From Algibacter sp045066735 (lineage in GTDB: Bacteria > Bacteroidota > Bacteroidia > Flavobacteriales > Flavobacteriaceae), in assembly GCF_045066735.1 (NCBI RefSeq), contig NZ_JBISHH010000025.1, positions 434,001 through 498,000 of the forward strand: 64,000 nucleotides of DNA, written 5' to 3'. Positions 8,575 to 16,519 of this stretch are shown here, piece by piece. Each line of letters opens with the position of its first letter. The stretch's first letter is position 1. A program made the translations under genes and the position numbers. The notes under the pieces are model-generated. The model had not been told where the DNA came from. It was given only the letters and a program-made list of their open reading frames with translations, and made no database searches.

Positions 8575-9648
8575 TTGAACTACTTAATAAATAAACTAGG
8601 CTATGCCATCATCACACTATTTGGGGTAGTTACGGTTATATTCTTTTTATTTAACGTGCTTCCTGGAGATCCTGCACAAATGATGCTGGGGCAAAATGAA
8701 GACAGTGAGCAACTTGCCATAGTAAAGCAAAAATATGGTTTTGATAAACCTTTGGGTACGCAGTATTTGTATTACTTAAACGATTTGTCTCCTGTATCAT
8801 TTCATTCTAATAAAAAAGAAGATTATACTTTTTTACGAAATGGTAAATATTCCGCAAGCAAACTATTTACAATAGGAAATATAACAACGGTTTTAAAATT
8901 GCCGTATTTGCGCGAATCGTTTACCAAGCAAGGTAAAAAAGTGAGCCAAGTGTTATCAGAAACCTTACCAAATACTTTTGTTCTTGCTGTTTCTGCCATT
9001 GTAATAGCTATGATATTGGGGGTTGTTTTAGGTATTGTTTCTGCCTTGTATAAAGATCAATGGATAGATAAAACCATTCAAATATTCAGTACTTTAGGTA
9101 TGAGTGTGCCATCATTTTTTAGTGCTATTTTATTCGCGTGGTTTTTTGGGTTTGTATTGCATGAATATACCAATTTAGAGATGACGGGTAGTTTGTACGA
9201 ACTAGACGATTTTGGCGAGGCTATGCACATTAAATGGAAAAACTTAATACTTCCAGCTGTTGTTTTAGGTATTCGCCCGTTAGCGGTTGTTATTCAGCTT
9301 ATGCGTAATTCTTTGCTAGAGGTTTTTAACCAAGATTATATTAGAACAGCGCGTGCTAAAGGACTTAGTGAATTTCAAATTATTAAAAAGCACGCTGTAA
9401 AAAACGCTTTAAACCCGGTAGTTACAGCCATATCAGGTTGGTTTGCTTCTATGCTTGCCGGCGCCGTTTTTGTTGAGTACATTTTTGGATGGAACGGCCT
9501 TGGTAAAGAGATTGTAAATGCATTAAATACGCTAGATCTTCCCGTAATTATGGGGGCTGTTTTAGTAATTGCAGTGTTATTTGTAATTATCAACATTTTT
9601 GTCGACTTAATCTACGTTTGGTTAGATCCAAAAGTTAAATTAAAATAA
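8575..9648 (+). CDS. OppB/DppB-type ABC transporter permease
   Basis: 357 residues, TTG start. The N-terminal region ITLFGVVTVIFFLFNVLPGDP is the hallmark of DppB/OppB permeases. The cytoplasmic EAA loop is readable as DYIRTARAKGLSEFQIIKKH (about residues 252-271), and the C-terminus has the usual helices. Such subunits form a channel with an OppC partner for peptide or nickel uptake. A large insert (about residues 55-125) separates the first helix from the rest. No OppA, OppC or ATPase gene lies nearby, so its partners must be elsewhere. Confidence 0.85.
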   Translation: MNYLINKLGYAIITLFGVVTVIFFLFNVLPGDPAQMMLGQNEDSEQLAIVKQKYGFDKPLGTQYLYYLNDLSPVSFHSNKKEDYTFLRNGKYSASKLFTIGNITTVLKLPYLRESFTKQGKKVSQVLSETLPNTFVLAVSAIVIAMILGVVLGIVSALYKDQWIDKTIQIFSTLGMSVPSFFSAILFAWFFGFVLHEYTNLEMTGSLYELDDFGEAMHIKWKNLILPAVVLGIRPLAVVIQLMRNSLLEVFNQDYIRTARAKGLSEFQIIKKHAVKNALNPVVTAISGWFASMLAGAVFVEYIFGWNGLGKEIVNALNTLDLPVIMGAVLVIAVLFVIINIFVDLIYVWLDPKVKLK

Positions 9649-9693
9649 ATAGTTTTTTCCGCGAAAGCGTGAACATTTTCAAATCTTTGTTAT

Positions 9694-10182
9694 ATGAATA
9701 AGTTAAAGTATATTTTCGTTTTATTAATTAGTTTTTTAAGCTGTAAAGACGAACCAACACAATTTTCGGCCGAAGCTTTAAACGATACTTTTATCGCTCA
9801 AAATGGCACGGAGGTTACCTTTCAAAGCATTTTAAATAAGCATAAAGGAAAAACCATAGTTATAGATGTATGGGCATCTTGGTGTAGCGACTGTATTAAG
9901 GGTATGCCTAAAGTTAAAGCATTGCAGGCTAGTAATCCAGAAATAGCTTACGTATTTTTATCTTTAGATAGAGAGCAAGGTGCATGGCAGCGTGGTATTA
10001 AAAAATACAATGTTAATGGTGATCACTATTTTATGCCAAATGCAAAAGATTGTGATTTTGCTGATTTTTTAAATATAAGCTGGATTCCTAGATATTTGGT
10101 AATAAATAAAGCTGGCGAAATCGTTGTATTTAATGTTATTGAAGCTGATGACGATAAGTTAATAAAAGCTATAAAAAATTAA
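9694..10182 (+). CDS. TlpA-like thioredoxin-fold lipoprotein
   Basis: 162 residues. The leader ends LLISFLSC, so lipidation at Cys17 is likely and the protein sits in the envelope. The active site is WASWCSDC, with Cys64 and Cys67, in a TlpA/ResA-type thioredoxin fold; the cis-Pro loop is WIPRYLV near residue 132. It probably reduces or exchanges disulfides outside the cytoplasm. It follows the DoxX-type and permease genes and precedes tpiA. Confidence 0.85.
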   Translation: MNKLKYIFVLLISFLSCKDEPTQFSAEALNDTFIAQNGTEVTFQSILNKHKGKTIVIDVWASWCSDCIKGMPKVKALQASNPEIAYVFLSLDREQGAWQRGIKKYNVNGDHYFMPNAKDCDFADFLNISWIPRYLVINKAGEIVVFNVIEADDDKLIKAIKN

Positions 10183-10264
10183 CTATTTTAGCAGTAGAAA
10201 ACAACAATTATTAACTATTTTAAAAAAATATCCTTGTCGATTTAGGGAAGGTTAAAAGGCAATC

Positions 10265-11014
10265 ATGAGAAAAAACATTGTAGCAGGAAACTGGAAAATG
10301 AATAACGATTTAGCGCAAACCGAAGCGTTAATCACAGCTTTAAAAAACCAAACAACAAGCTCTAATGCCGAAGTAATGGTAGCACCAACCTTTACCAACT
10401 TATTTCAGGCCTATCAGGCGTTAAGAACTTCAAATATAGAAGTTATAGCGCAAAACATGCATTTTGCAGAGAATGGAGCCTATACAGGTGAAATTAGCGC
10501 AAATATGTTGAAAAGTATCGGTGTGAACACCGTTATATTAGGTCATAGTGAACGTCGTGAATATTTTAATGAAACCGATGAGTTACTTGCCAAAAAAACA
10601 GATGCCGCTCTAGCAAAAGGGATGCGTGTAATTTTCTGTTTTGGTGAAGAATTAGCCGATAGAAAATCAGGAAACGAAGAAACTATAGTTGGTAATCAAA
10701 TAAAAAATGCATTGTTTCATTTAGAAGCTGCTGCATTTCAAAATATAGTATTGGCTTATGAGCCTGTATGGGCGATTGGTACCGGGGAAACAGCAAGTCC
10801 AGAGCAAGCTCAAGATATGCACGCTTTTATCAGAAAAACATTAGCTGATAAGTATGGAAACGATGTTGCCGATGAAGTTTCTATACTTTATGGAGGTAGC
10901 GTTAAACCAGCAAATGCAGAAGAAATTTTCTCTAAACCAGACGTAGATGGCGGTTTAATAGGAGGAGCTGCACTTAATGCAGAAGATTTTTTCGCAATTG
11001 TAAATGCATTTTAA
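10265..11014 (+). CDS. tpiA: Triose-phosphate isomerase
   Basis: 249 residues, full length. The catalytic pieces are all visible: NWKMN (Lys near residue 11), the ILGHSERREYF loop with the electrophilic His, AYEPVWAIGTG with the catalytic base Glu and the phosphate-gripping loop, and YGGSVKPAN plus GGLIGGA at the end. The enzyme interconverts dihydroxyacetone phosphate and glyceraldehyde 3-phosphate in glycolysis. It stands between a TlpA-like gene and prmA, and an interspersed repeat and a terminator follow it. Confidence 0.97.
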   Translation: MRKNIVAGNWKMNNDLAQTEALITALKNQTTSSNAEVMVAPTFTNLFQAYQALRTSNIEVIAQNMHFAENGAYTGEISANMLKSIGVNTVILGHSERREYFNETDELLAKKTDAALAKGMRVIFCFGEELADRKSGNEETIVGNQIKNALFHLEAAAFQNIVLAYEPVWAIGTGETASPEQAQDMHAFIRKTLADKYGNDVADEVSILYGGSVKPANAEEIFSKPDVDGGLIGGAALNAEDFFAIVNAF

Positions 11015-11040
11015 AGTAACCTATTAATTAAAATAAATTT

Positions 11041-11193
11041 GGGCGTTACCCAAAAAGGAGTCGGGTTTTATTCGTGCAGTCTTATTTTTCAATTAAAGAA
11101 CTCATGAATATAAATATTTCGGCAGTCGTTTTTTTGTGTTGCATAGTTGCAACCACACAAAAAGAGCTCCAACAAAGTCTCAGTCCCGAACGC
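11041..11193 (+). repeat. Interspersed palindromic repeat, copy A
   Basis: This degenerate copy begins gggcgttacccaaaaaggag, has tcggg after it, and ends near cagtcccgaacgc. An imperfect stem tttttgtgt...acacaaaaa lies at about 11130-11164. The same arrangement (GGGCGTT.CCC, GTCGGG, a T-rich hairpin, then a TCCC.AACGC tail) recurs at 24438-24589 on the other strand and at 54489-54586. It lies after tpiA in a 400-base gap with no credible gene; a 65-residue reverse frame across it looks like chance. Confidence 0.6.
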
Positions 11194-11277
11194 AGGGTTA
11201 CTAGCGAAAATAGAGACTAGACTTAGAGTTTTCCTTTTTTGAACGAATCCATTTATTTGAAAAATATATTTAAAAAT

Positions 11278-11320
11278 AAAAAACACCTTATTTTAAAAAG
11301 ATAAGGTGTTTTTTGTTTTT
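11278..11320 (+). terminator. Intrinsic terminator upstream of prmA
   Basis: AAAAAACACCTTAT (11278-11291) pairs perfectly with ATAAGGTGTTTTTT (11301-11314) and a T-rich tail follows. It closes the tpiA transcript after the repeat. Its distance from the tpiA stop (about 260 bases) is long. Confidence 0.8.
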
Positions 11321-11387
11321 CTGCTAAAACAGAAGTTAGTCTTCAGTTTTTTAATAAAATTTTATATCGAACTCCATTTATAAGACT

Positions 11388-11395
11388 TAAATTTG
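11388..11395 (+). promoter_or_regulatory. -7 promoter element for prmA
   Basis: TAAATTTG matches TAnnTTTG exactly and lies 19 bases before the prmA ATG. No TTG is seen at the expected -33 position. Confidence 0.5.
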
Positions 11396-11414
11396 CACTT
11401 CAATAAAAAAGAAA

Positions 11415-12251
11415 ATGTCAAACATTATTTATATCGGTTATTATTTTAAAGTAGTACCATTACAGCCAGCAGTAGAAATTTTGATAGCCGAGTTAGGTTA
11501 TGCGGGTTTTGAAAGTTTTGTAGAAAATGAAGATGGAGCAACAGCATATATTCAAAAGGAAGAATGGAATGCTAATATTTTAGATGATGTTCAAATCTTA
11601 AAATCCGATGAATTCGAAATAACTTACGAGTTTAACGAAATAGAGCAAACTAATTGGAACGAAGAGTGGGAAAAGAATTTTAATCCTATCATTGTGGATA
11701 ATACTTGCTCTGTTCGTGCACCTTTTCACGAAAAACCAGATACCACTTACGATATTGTAATAGAACCAAAAATGAGTTTTGGAACCGGGCATCATGAAAC
11801 TACACACATGATGATACAACATATTCTTAAAACAGATTTAACTAATAAGTCGGTTCTAGATATGGGTTGTGGTACAGGCGTATTAGCAATTCTTGCGGAA
11901 ATGAAGGGGGCAAAACCATTAGATGCTGTAGATTATGATAATTGGTGCTATTTAAACAGTTTAGAGAATGTAGAACGTAACAATGCCAAGCATATTACCG
12001 TAATAGAAGGCGATGCTTCTGTGCTTAAAGAGAAAAGTTTTGATGTTATTATAGCGAACATTAACCGAAATATTTTACTCCAAGACATGGAAACCTATGC
12101 AGGATGTTTAAACAAAAATGGTATGTTGTTTTTAAGCGGATTTTACGCTGAGGATATCCCACTTATTACAGCTGAATGTGAAAAATATTTGTTAAAATTT
12201 GAAGAAAAGTTGGAAAGAAACAATTGGGTATCGTTAAAATTTTTAAATTAG
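11415..12251 (+). CDS. prmA: Ribosomal protein L11 methyltransferase
   Basis: 278 residues. The N-terminal substrate-recognition domain is followed by a class I SAM methyltransferase domain with motif I VLDMGCGTGVLAILA (about residues 150-164) and motif IV FDVIIANINRN. The preceding PKMSFGTGHHETT loop is typical of PrmA. The enzyme trimethylates ribosomal protein L11. The gene is followed by clpS after 66 bases, a pairing common in Bacteroidota. Confidence 0.93.
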   Translation: MSNIIYIGYYFKVVPLQPAVEILIAELGYAGFESFVENEDGATAYIQKEEWNANILDDVQILKSDEFEITYEFNEIEQTNWNEEWEKNFNPIIVDNTCSVRAPFHEKPDTTYDIVIEPKMSFGTGHHETTHMMIQHILKTDLTNKSVLDMGCGTGVLAILAEMKGAKPLDAVDYDNWCYLNSLENVERNNAKHITVIEGDASVLKEKSFDVIIANINRNILLQDMETYAGCLNKNGMLFLSGFYAEDIPLITAECEKYLLKFEEKLERNNWVSLKFLN

Positions 12252-12317
12252 TAACATAATTAAAATGTTAATCAAGTGTTTTCTTACAAGAAAATATAAG
12301 AAAGTAAAATTTAGATT

Positions 12318-12593
12318 ATGAGTACACAAGAAAAAACATTCGAAGAATTATTACTAGAAGAAGAAGTTTTAACTCAAAACGAGATTGTTTTGCATAACGA
12401 TGATGTAAATACTTTCGATCACGTTATAGATACGTTAATATATGCTTGTGAGCATACACCAGAACAAGCAGAACAATGCGCTATGTTAGTACATTACAAA
12501 GGGAAATGTACGGTTAAAACCGGTTTATTAGACGATTTAAAACCACGCTGCTCTATGTTGTTAGAAGCCGGCTTAAGCGCAGAATTAGTTTAG
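12318..12593 (+). CDS. clpS: ATP-dependent Clp protease adaptor ClpS
   Basis: 91 residues. The core reads HNDDVNTFDHVIDTL, with the conserved N-end-rule pocket residues, followed by HYKGKCTVKTG. ClpS binds ClpA or ClpC and delivers substrates with destabilising N-terminal residues to ClpP. Length is normal. It follows prmA and ends at a strong terminator. Confidence 0.93.
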   Translation: MSTQEKTFEELLLEEEVLTQNEIVLHNDDVNTFDHVIDTLIYACEHTPEQAEQCAMLVHYKGKCTVKTGLLDDLKPRCSMLLEAGLSAELV

Positions 12594-12623
12594 AACTGAA
12601 CTATAATATAATAATACAAAGTA

Positions 12624-12659
12624 AAAGACCTTTCATTTTAATGAAAGGTCTTTTTTTTT
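12624..12659 (+). terminator. Intrinsic terminator after clpS
   Basis: AAAGACCTTTCAT (12624-12636) pairs perfectly with ATGAAAGGTCTTT (12641-12653) around a four-base loop, followed by a run of T. It closes prmA-clpS. Confidence 0.92.
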
Positions 12660-12691
12660 GCTATTAATCTAAATTCTACTGTGGTTCTATT

Positions 12692-12895
12692 TTATTTTTT
12701 TTTTATTGAGCTTATTTTAAAAATACTATAAAGCGGACAGAAATTAATGAAACTCGTTATTAGTAAAATAACAGCAACTGTCATTAAAATTAAAGCTAAT
12801 GTACCTGAGATAATATTAAAATAATAAAATAAGGCAATGGCAATTCCGGCAAGTACTCTAATGGCTTTGTCGGTTGGACCTATGTTCTTTTTCAT
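12692..12895 (-). CDS. DUF2892 (YgaP-type) small membrane protein
   Basis: 67 residues with two transmembrane segments (about 12-28 and 32-49). The opening KKNIGPTDKAIRVLAGI and the FCPLYSIF motif mark the DUF2892 / YgaP transmembrane family, often found fused or adjacent to rhodanese domains. It is the last gene of the reverse-strand sulfur module, 23 bases after the metallo-beta-lactamase/rhodanese gene. A role in handling sulfane sulfur at the membrane is inferred from context only. Confidence 0.8.
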   Translation of the reverse strand: MKKNIGPTDKAIRVLAGIAIALFYYFNIISGTLALILMTVAVILLITSFINFCPLYSIFKISSIKKK

Positions 12896-12918
12896 TTTTT
12901 TTAATTAAGTATAAATGT

Positions 12919-14331
12919 TTATAGCGTACTTGGGCAAACAAAATCGGTTGTAGGTAAATCTGAGTTTTTAATAGCTCCAAATCCGCCAGCAATATCAATG
13001 AGGTTATTAAAACCACGTGCTTTTAAAATAGAAGCAGCTATTACAGAGCGGTAACCGCCCGCGCAATGCAGGTAATAGGTTTTGTTTTTATCGATATTAT
13101 TCATGTTTTGGTTTATATAATCTAACGCAAAATGTTTAACGTTGTCGCCTTCTAAATGCTCCGAGTTGTATTCTCCATCTTTTCTAACGTCTAAAACTTC
13201 AATGTTTTCAGAGTTGTAACGTTTAGAAAATTCGTCTACAGGTATAGAGTCTATAGTTTCTGTATCTTTTCCTGCCGCGATCCAGCTTTCAATACCACCT
13301 TCTAAATAGCCTAAGGTATTATCATACCCAACTCTAGATAATCTCGTTACCGTTTCTTGTGCTTTCCCTTCGGGTGTTACAAGTAAAATAGGCTGTTTTA
13401 AATCGGTAATTAATGCACCAACCCATGGAGCAAAACCACCGTGAATACCAATAAAAATTGAATTTGGAATATGACCTTTTACAAAATCTTGTTCTCTTCT
13501 AACATCTAAAACTAGTGCGTCGTGGCTATTGGCCAATGCCTCGAAAGCTTCAGGAGAAAGTGGGGTGTCTCCTTTTTTCAAAATAGTTTCAAAATTATCA
13601 TAGCCAGATTTGTTCATCATGGCATTTTTTGCAAAATATTGAGGAGGAGGAGCAATACCTGTAAGTACTTCTTTTATAAACTCTTCACGCGTCATGTTTG
13701 CTCGTAAGGCGTAATTAGTTTTTTTCTGTTCACCTAAAACCCCAACTGTTTCTTTGCTTAAGTTTTTTCCACAGGCTGAGCCAGCACCATGAGCAGGATA
13801 AACAATAACATCGTCTGAGAGTGGCATAATTTTATTGCATAGGGAATCGAAAAGCATACCAGCTAAATCTTCTTTTGTTAAATCAGATTTTATGGCTAAA
13901 TCTGGTCGGCCAACATCGCCTAAAAATAAGGTGTCTCCAGAAAATATAGCATGATCTTTTCCATTTTCATCTATTAATAAAAATGTTGATGATTCTAAAG
14001 TATGCCCAGGAGTATGTAACACTTTTATGGTGATAGTACCAAGTTTAAAGGTTTCATTATCTTTGGCTATATAAGCTTTATATTTGGTTTCGGCGTTTGG
14101 ACCAAAAACGATATCTGCTCCGGTTTTTTTTGCTAAATCTATATGTCCAGAAACAAAATCGGCATGAAAATGTGTTTCGAAAATGTATTTTATTTTCGCA
14201 TGTTCTTTTTCTGCTTTATCTACATATTGCTGTGTTTCGCGTAATGGATCTATAATAGCAACTTCGCCATTAGATTCTATGTAATATGCGCCTTGTGCTA
14301 AGCAGCCTGTATATATTTGTTCAATTTTCAT
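12919..14331 (-). CDS. Metallo-beta-lactamase fold persulfide dioxygenase-like protein with two rhodanese domains
   Basis: 470 residues. The N-terminal metallo-hydrolase domain carries THFHADFVSGH (His54, His56, Asp58) and later ligands in HTPGHT and SGDTLF, as in ETHE1/Blh persulfide dioxygenases. Two rhodanese domains follow. The first (about 260-360) begins ALVLDVRREQDF but has Thr319 where the catalytic Cys should be. The second has an intact loop CAGGYRS with Cys423. The protein probably oxidises or transfers persulfide sulfur in the cytoplasm. It sits between a TSUP exporter and DUF2892, consistent with sulfide/persulfide detoxification. Confidence 0.88.
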   Translation of the reverse strand: MKIEQIYTGCLAQGAYYIESNGEVAIIDPLRETQQYVDKAEKEHAKIKYIFETHFHADFVSGHIDLAKKTGADIVFGPNAETKYKAYIAKDNETFKLGTITIKVLHTPGHTLESSTFLLIDENGKDHAIFSGDTLFLGDVGRPDLAIKSDLTKEDLAGMLFDSLCNKIMPLSDDVIVYPAHGAGSACGKNLSKETVGVLGEQKKTNYALRANMTREEFIKEVLTGIAPPPQYFAKNAMMNKSGYDNFETILKKGDTPLSPEAFEALANSHDALVLDVRREQDFVKGHIPNSIFIGIHGGFAPWVGALITDLKQPILLVTPEGKAQETVTRLSRVGYDNTLGYLEGGIESWIAAGKDTETIDSIPVDEFSKRYNSENIEVLDVRKDGEYNSEHLEGDNVKHFALDYINQNMNNIDKNKTYYLHCAGGYRSVIAASILKARGFNNLIDIAGGFGAIKNSDLPTTDFVCPSTL

Positions 14332-14411
14332 TTTATTTTTTCTTTTTATAACCGGTGATGATTCAAAATTAAGGAACTCTTTCTTTTGTTGAGTTACAAT
14401 TATTACATAAC

Positions 14412-15206
14412 CTATTTAAGTTCTTTATATATAATGTATATGGCCATGAAAAGCACAAAAAAACCAAAGCTTTTTTTAAGTTTATTTCCACTTATTAACT
14501 TCGAAAAGTAGGTGCCTAAAACAATACCAATAATTGATATACCTGTAAACGTTAATAGAAACGTCCATTCTATATCTAGTGTTTGCATATCTCCTGTAAA
14601 GCCAATTAGCGAGTTGATGGTTACAATAATTAAAGAGGTTCCTACAGCTTTTTTCATGGGGATGTTTGCCCAAAGTACCAAGGCAGGAACATATAAAAAA
14701 CCGCCGCCTGCTCCAATTAATCCCGTAATAGTTCCAATAACTAAGCCTTGAACAAAGGTTTTGTAATAGGGTTGTTTTATAGCAACAATGTCATCCTCAT
14801 CTTTTCCTTTTTTTATCATAGAAATTGATGCTATAAGCATAATTATGGCAAAGAAAATCATAACACTCATTTCTTTGGTAATAGCGAAATCACCAAAATT
14901 AAAAAGTGTTTCTGGAATGTTTGGAACTAAATAGCGTCGTGATAAATAAACAGCTATAAAGGAAGGAAAGGAAAATGCTAGTCCTGTTTTTACATCTACA
15001 AGGCCTTCTTTAAATTTTTGAATGGTTCCAACAAGTGATGTTGTGCCTACCACAAAAAGTGAGTAGGCTGTGGCTATTATGGGGTTGTAGCCTAGTAAAT
15101 ACACCAGTAGAGGTACGGTTAATATTGAACCGCCACCGCCAATAAGTCCTAGAACTAGGCCAACAATGAGAGCCCCCACATAACCTATAATTTGTGCACT
15201 ATCCAT
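14412..15206 (-). CDS. TSUP-family (TauE/SafE) anion exporter
   Basis: 264 residues with about eight transmembrane segments in two homologous halves. Each half has the family's Gly-rich motif: GLIGGGGSILTVPLLVYLLG near the start and GLIGAGGGFLYVPALV in the middle. TSUP proteins move sulfite, sulfoacetate or related anions. Its position between the persulfide-dioxygenase-like gene and YeeE/YedE genes suggests export of sulfite or thiosulfate produced there; this is inference. Its start lies immediately after the stop of the upstream YeeE-like gene. Confidence 0.88.
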   Translation of the reverse strand: MDSAQIIGYVGALIVGLVLGLIGGGGSILTVPLLVYLLGYNPIIATAYSLFVVGTTSLVGTIQKFKEGLVDVKTGLAFSFPSFIAVYLSRRYLVPNIPETLFNFGDFAITKEMSVMIFFAIIMLIASISMIKKGKDEDDIVAIKQPYYKTFVQGLVIGTITGLIGAGGGFLYVPALVLWANIPMKKAVGTSLIIVTINSLIGFTGDMQTLDIEWTFLLTFTGISIIGIVLGTYFSKLISGNKLKKSFGFFVLFMAIYIIYKELK

Positions 15207-15620
15207 TTAATGAGGTAATTTGTTTTTAAGAACCCCATATAGAAAGGTGCCTAATAATGCCGCAAGTATTGCAACTATAATGCTCGTTGCTCCTGTGCCT
15301 AATAGAATATATAAAGGACCGGGACATGCTCCAATAAGTGCCCAACCTAAACCGAAAATTGTTCCTCCAATAATGTAACGCGTAAAACCATTTTCTTTAT
15401 CTGGTATGGAAATGTTATGCCCTGTTAGGTTTTTTATGTAGCCTCTTTTAGTAAGTTGCACAAATAAAATACCTGTTGCTACTGCTGTTCCTATAATACC
15501 ATACATGTGAAAGGATTGAAATCGAAACATTTCGTAAATGCGATACCAGGAAACAGCTTCGGATTTTACCAATACAATACCGAAAAGTATGCCTACGAGT
15601 AAGAATTTTGTAAATTTCAT
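15207..15620 (-). CDS. YeeE/YedE-family protein, second half-size subunit (PmpB-like)
   Basis: 137 residues from the ATG at 15620. The open frame extends upstream to 15746, but that part lies inside the preceding gene and has no membrane character, so the internal ATG is chosen. The protein has four membrane segments and the motif GLGWALIGACPGPLY, with the Cys typical of YeeE/YedE sulfur carriers. Half-size YeeE pairs occur together and import or move thiosulfate or sulfane sulfur. It starts 2 bases after the upstream partner's stop. Confidence 0.85.
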   Translation of the reverse strand: MKFTKFLLVGILFGIVLVKSEAVSWYRIYEMFRFQSFHMYGIIGTAVATGILFVQLTKRGYIKNLTGHNISIPDKENGFTRYIIGGTIFGLGWALIGACPGPLYILLGTGATSIIVAILAALLGTFLYGVLKNKLPH

Positions 15621-15622
15621 GT

Positions 15623-16180
15623 TTAAAAAATTAGTGGTAAAATAAGGTTCGTCATTATTAAACCTCCTATAAAGAAGCCGATTACAGCTATTAGTGATGG
15701 TTTTTGCAAGTTGCTCAGGCCTGTTATTGCGTGGCCAGAAGTACAACCGCCTGCGTAACGTGTTCCAAAACCTACTAGTACACCTCCTATAATTAGTATA
15801 ATTAAGGTTTTTGGAGATTTTAGTGATTCCAGACTAAATAATTCACTAGGTAATAGTGAAGCTCCTGCGTTTTGGAAACCCATATTTTGGAGTTCGGCCA
15901 CAGTGTTTGGGTTTAAGTCTATTGGTGTATTATTAGATAAATACTGCGTTGCTATAAAACCGCCTATAATGGCTCCAAGGACTACCGTTAGATTCCATAA
16001 TTGGTCTTTCCAATTGAATTTAAAAAAATCTGAAATTCTCCCTGCTCCACCTATAGCACATAATGTTTTAAGGTTTGATGACATTCCGAAGGTTTTGCCA
16101 AAATAGAGCAGAAGCGCCATGACTAAGGCTATTATTGGGCCAGAAATATACCACGGCCAAGGGTTTAAGAGGGTTTGCAT
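15623..16180 (-). CDS. YeeE/YedE-family protein, first half-size subunit (PmpA-like)
   Basis: 185 residues with about five membrane segments. The conserved motif is GFGTRYAGGCTSGHAITG (about residues 141-158), with the Cys that YeeE thiosulfate transporters use to relay sulfur. MSSNLKTLCAIGGAG near residue 33 is the other family mark. It is the first gene of the sulfur module, preceded by a -7 box and a Crp/Fnr-type dyad, and it is tightly coupled to the second YeeE half. Confidence 0.88.
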   Translation of the reverse strand: MQTLLNPWPWYISGPIIALVMALLLYFGKTFGMSSNLKTLCAIGGAGRISDFFKFNWKDQLWNLTVVLGAIIGGFIATQYLSNNTPIDLNPNTVAELQNMGFQNAGASLLPSELFSLESLKSPKTLIILIIGGVLVGFGTRYAGGCTSGHAITGLSNLQKPSLIAVIGFFIGGLIMTNLILPLIF

Positions 16181-16195
16181 ACTTTTTATTTAGTG

Positions 16196-16203
16196 CAAAA
16201 ATA
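16196..16203 (-). promoter_or_regulatory. -7 promoter element of the sulfur module
   Basis: On the reverse strand this reads TATTTTTG, an exact TAnnTTTG. It lies 15 bases before the YeeE ATG, giving a start point near 16190. No TTG is found at -33, as expected if an activator replaces that contact. Confidence 0.6.
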
Positions 16204-16224
16204 GGGGCTTGAACGGGTTTCTTA

Positions 16225-16240
16225 TGTAATAAATGTTACT
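16225..16240 (-). promoter_or_regulatory. Candidate Crp/Fnr operator
   Basis: TGTAA-TAAATG-TTACT is a near-perfect dyad with six-base spacing, the general form bound by Crp/Fnr proteins. Its centre lies about 42 bases upstream of the inferred transcription start, the classic class II activator position. The only Crp/Fnr gene in the window is the next gene upstream on the same strand. Confidence 0.5.
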
Positions 16241-16384
16241 TAGTTTTATTTTTAAGTGTAAGTGGTTTTATGTGAGTTGGTTATGATGTATTTTTTGTTT
16301 GTACCCGTGGTATTTAATAGTTTTTGAAAACTTTATTTACTACTTATAGTGAGTAATGTTGATTTCTGGTTTTAGCCTTTGGTT

Positions 16385-16512
16385 GCTTGTAATTGCGCTA
16401 GGGGTAGAACAGAAAAGCCCACAGCATGTGCTATGATAATTGCGCTAGCGAGGACATGTAACGGATAGCCCGACTCAGGTCCTGAACATGTTTCAGGATA
16501 ACGGGAGCGCTC
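16385..16512 (-). repeat. Palindrome-rich intergenic element (possible second repeat family)
   Basis: Between the YeeE promoter and the Crp/Fnr stop lies a stretch unlike its surroundings in GC content. It contains aattgcgctag twice (16391 and 16438), the palindrome agcatgtgct, and the hairpin cctgaa-acatg-ttcagg type at 16481-16497. Read on the reverse strand it has GTCGGGCTATCCGTTA in the middle and CCCCTAGCGC near the end, recalling the GTCGGGCTTT and TCCCTAACGC blocks of the repeat at 24438. It looks like a distinct but related dispersed element. No other copy of this exact type is seen here. Confidence 0.45.
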
Positions 16513-16519
16513 AAAGTTT

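Noticed and set aside
9661..9680. Short hairpin ccgcgaaagcg before the TlpA-like gene
   Set aside because: The stem is only three to four pairs with no U-run; it may be a remnant of another repeat but nothing else supports it.
11089..11286. Reverse 65-residue open frame after tpiA
   Set aside because: It runs through the interspersed repeat copy A and into the terminator stem, has no start signal and no recognisable product.
15621..15746. Upstream extension of the second YeeE/YedE frame
   Set aside because: It lies inside the first YeeE gene and lacks hydrophobic character; the ATG at 15620 gives a proper membrane protein start.
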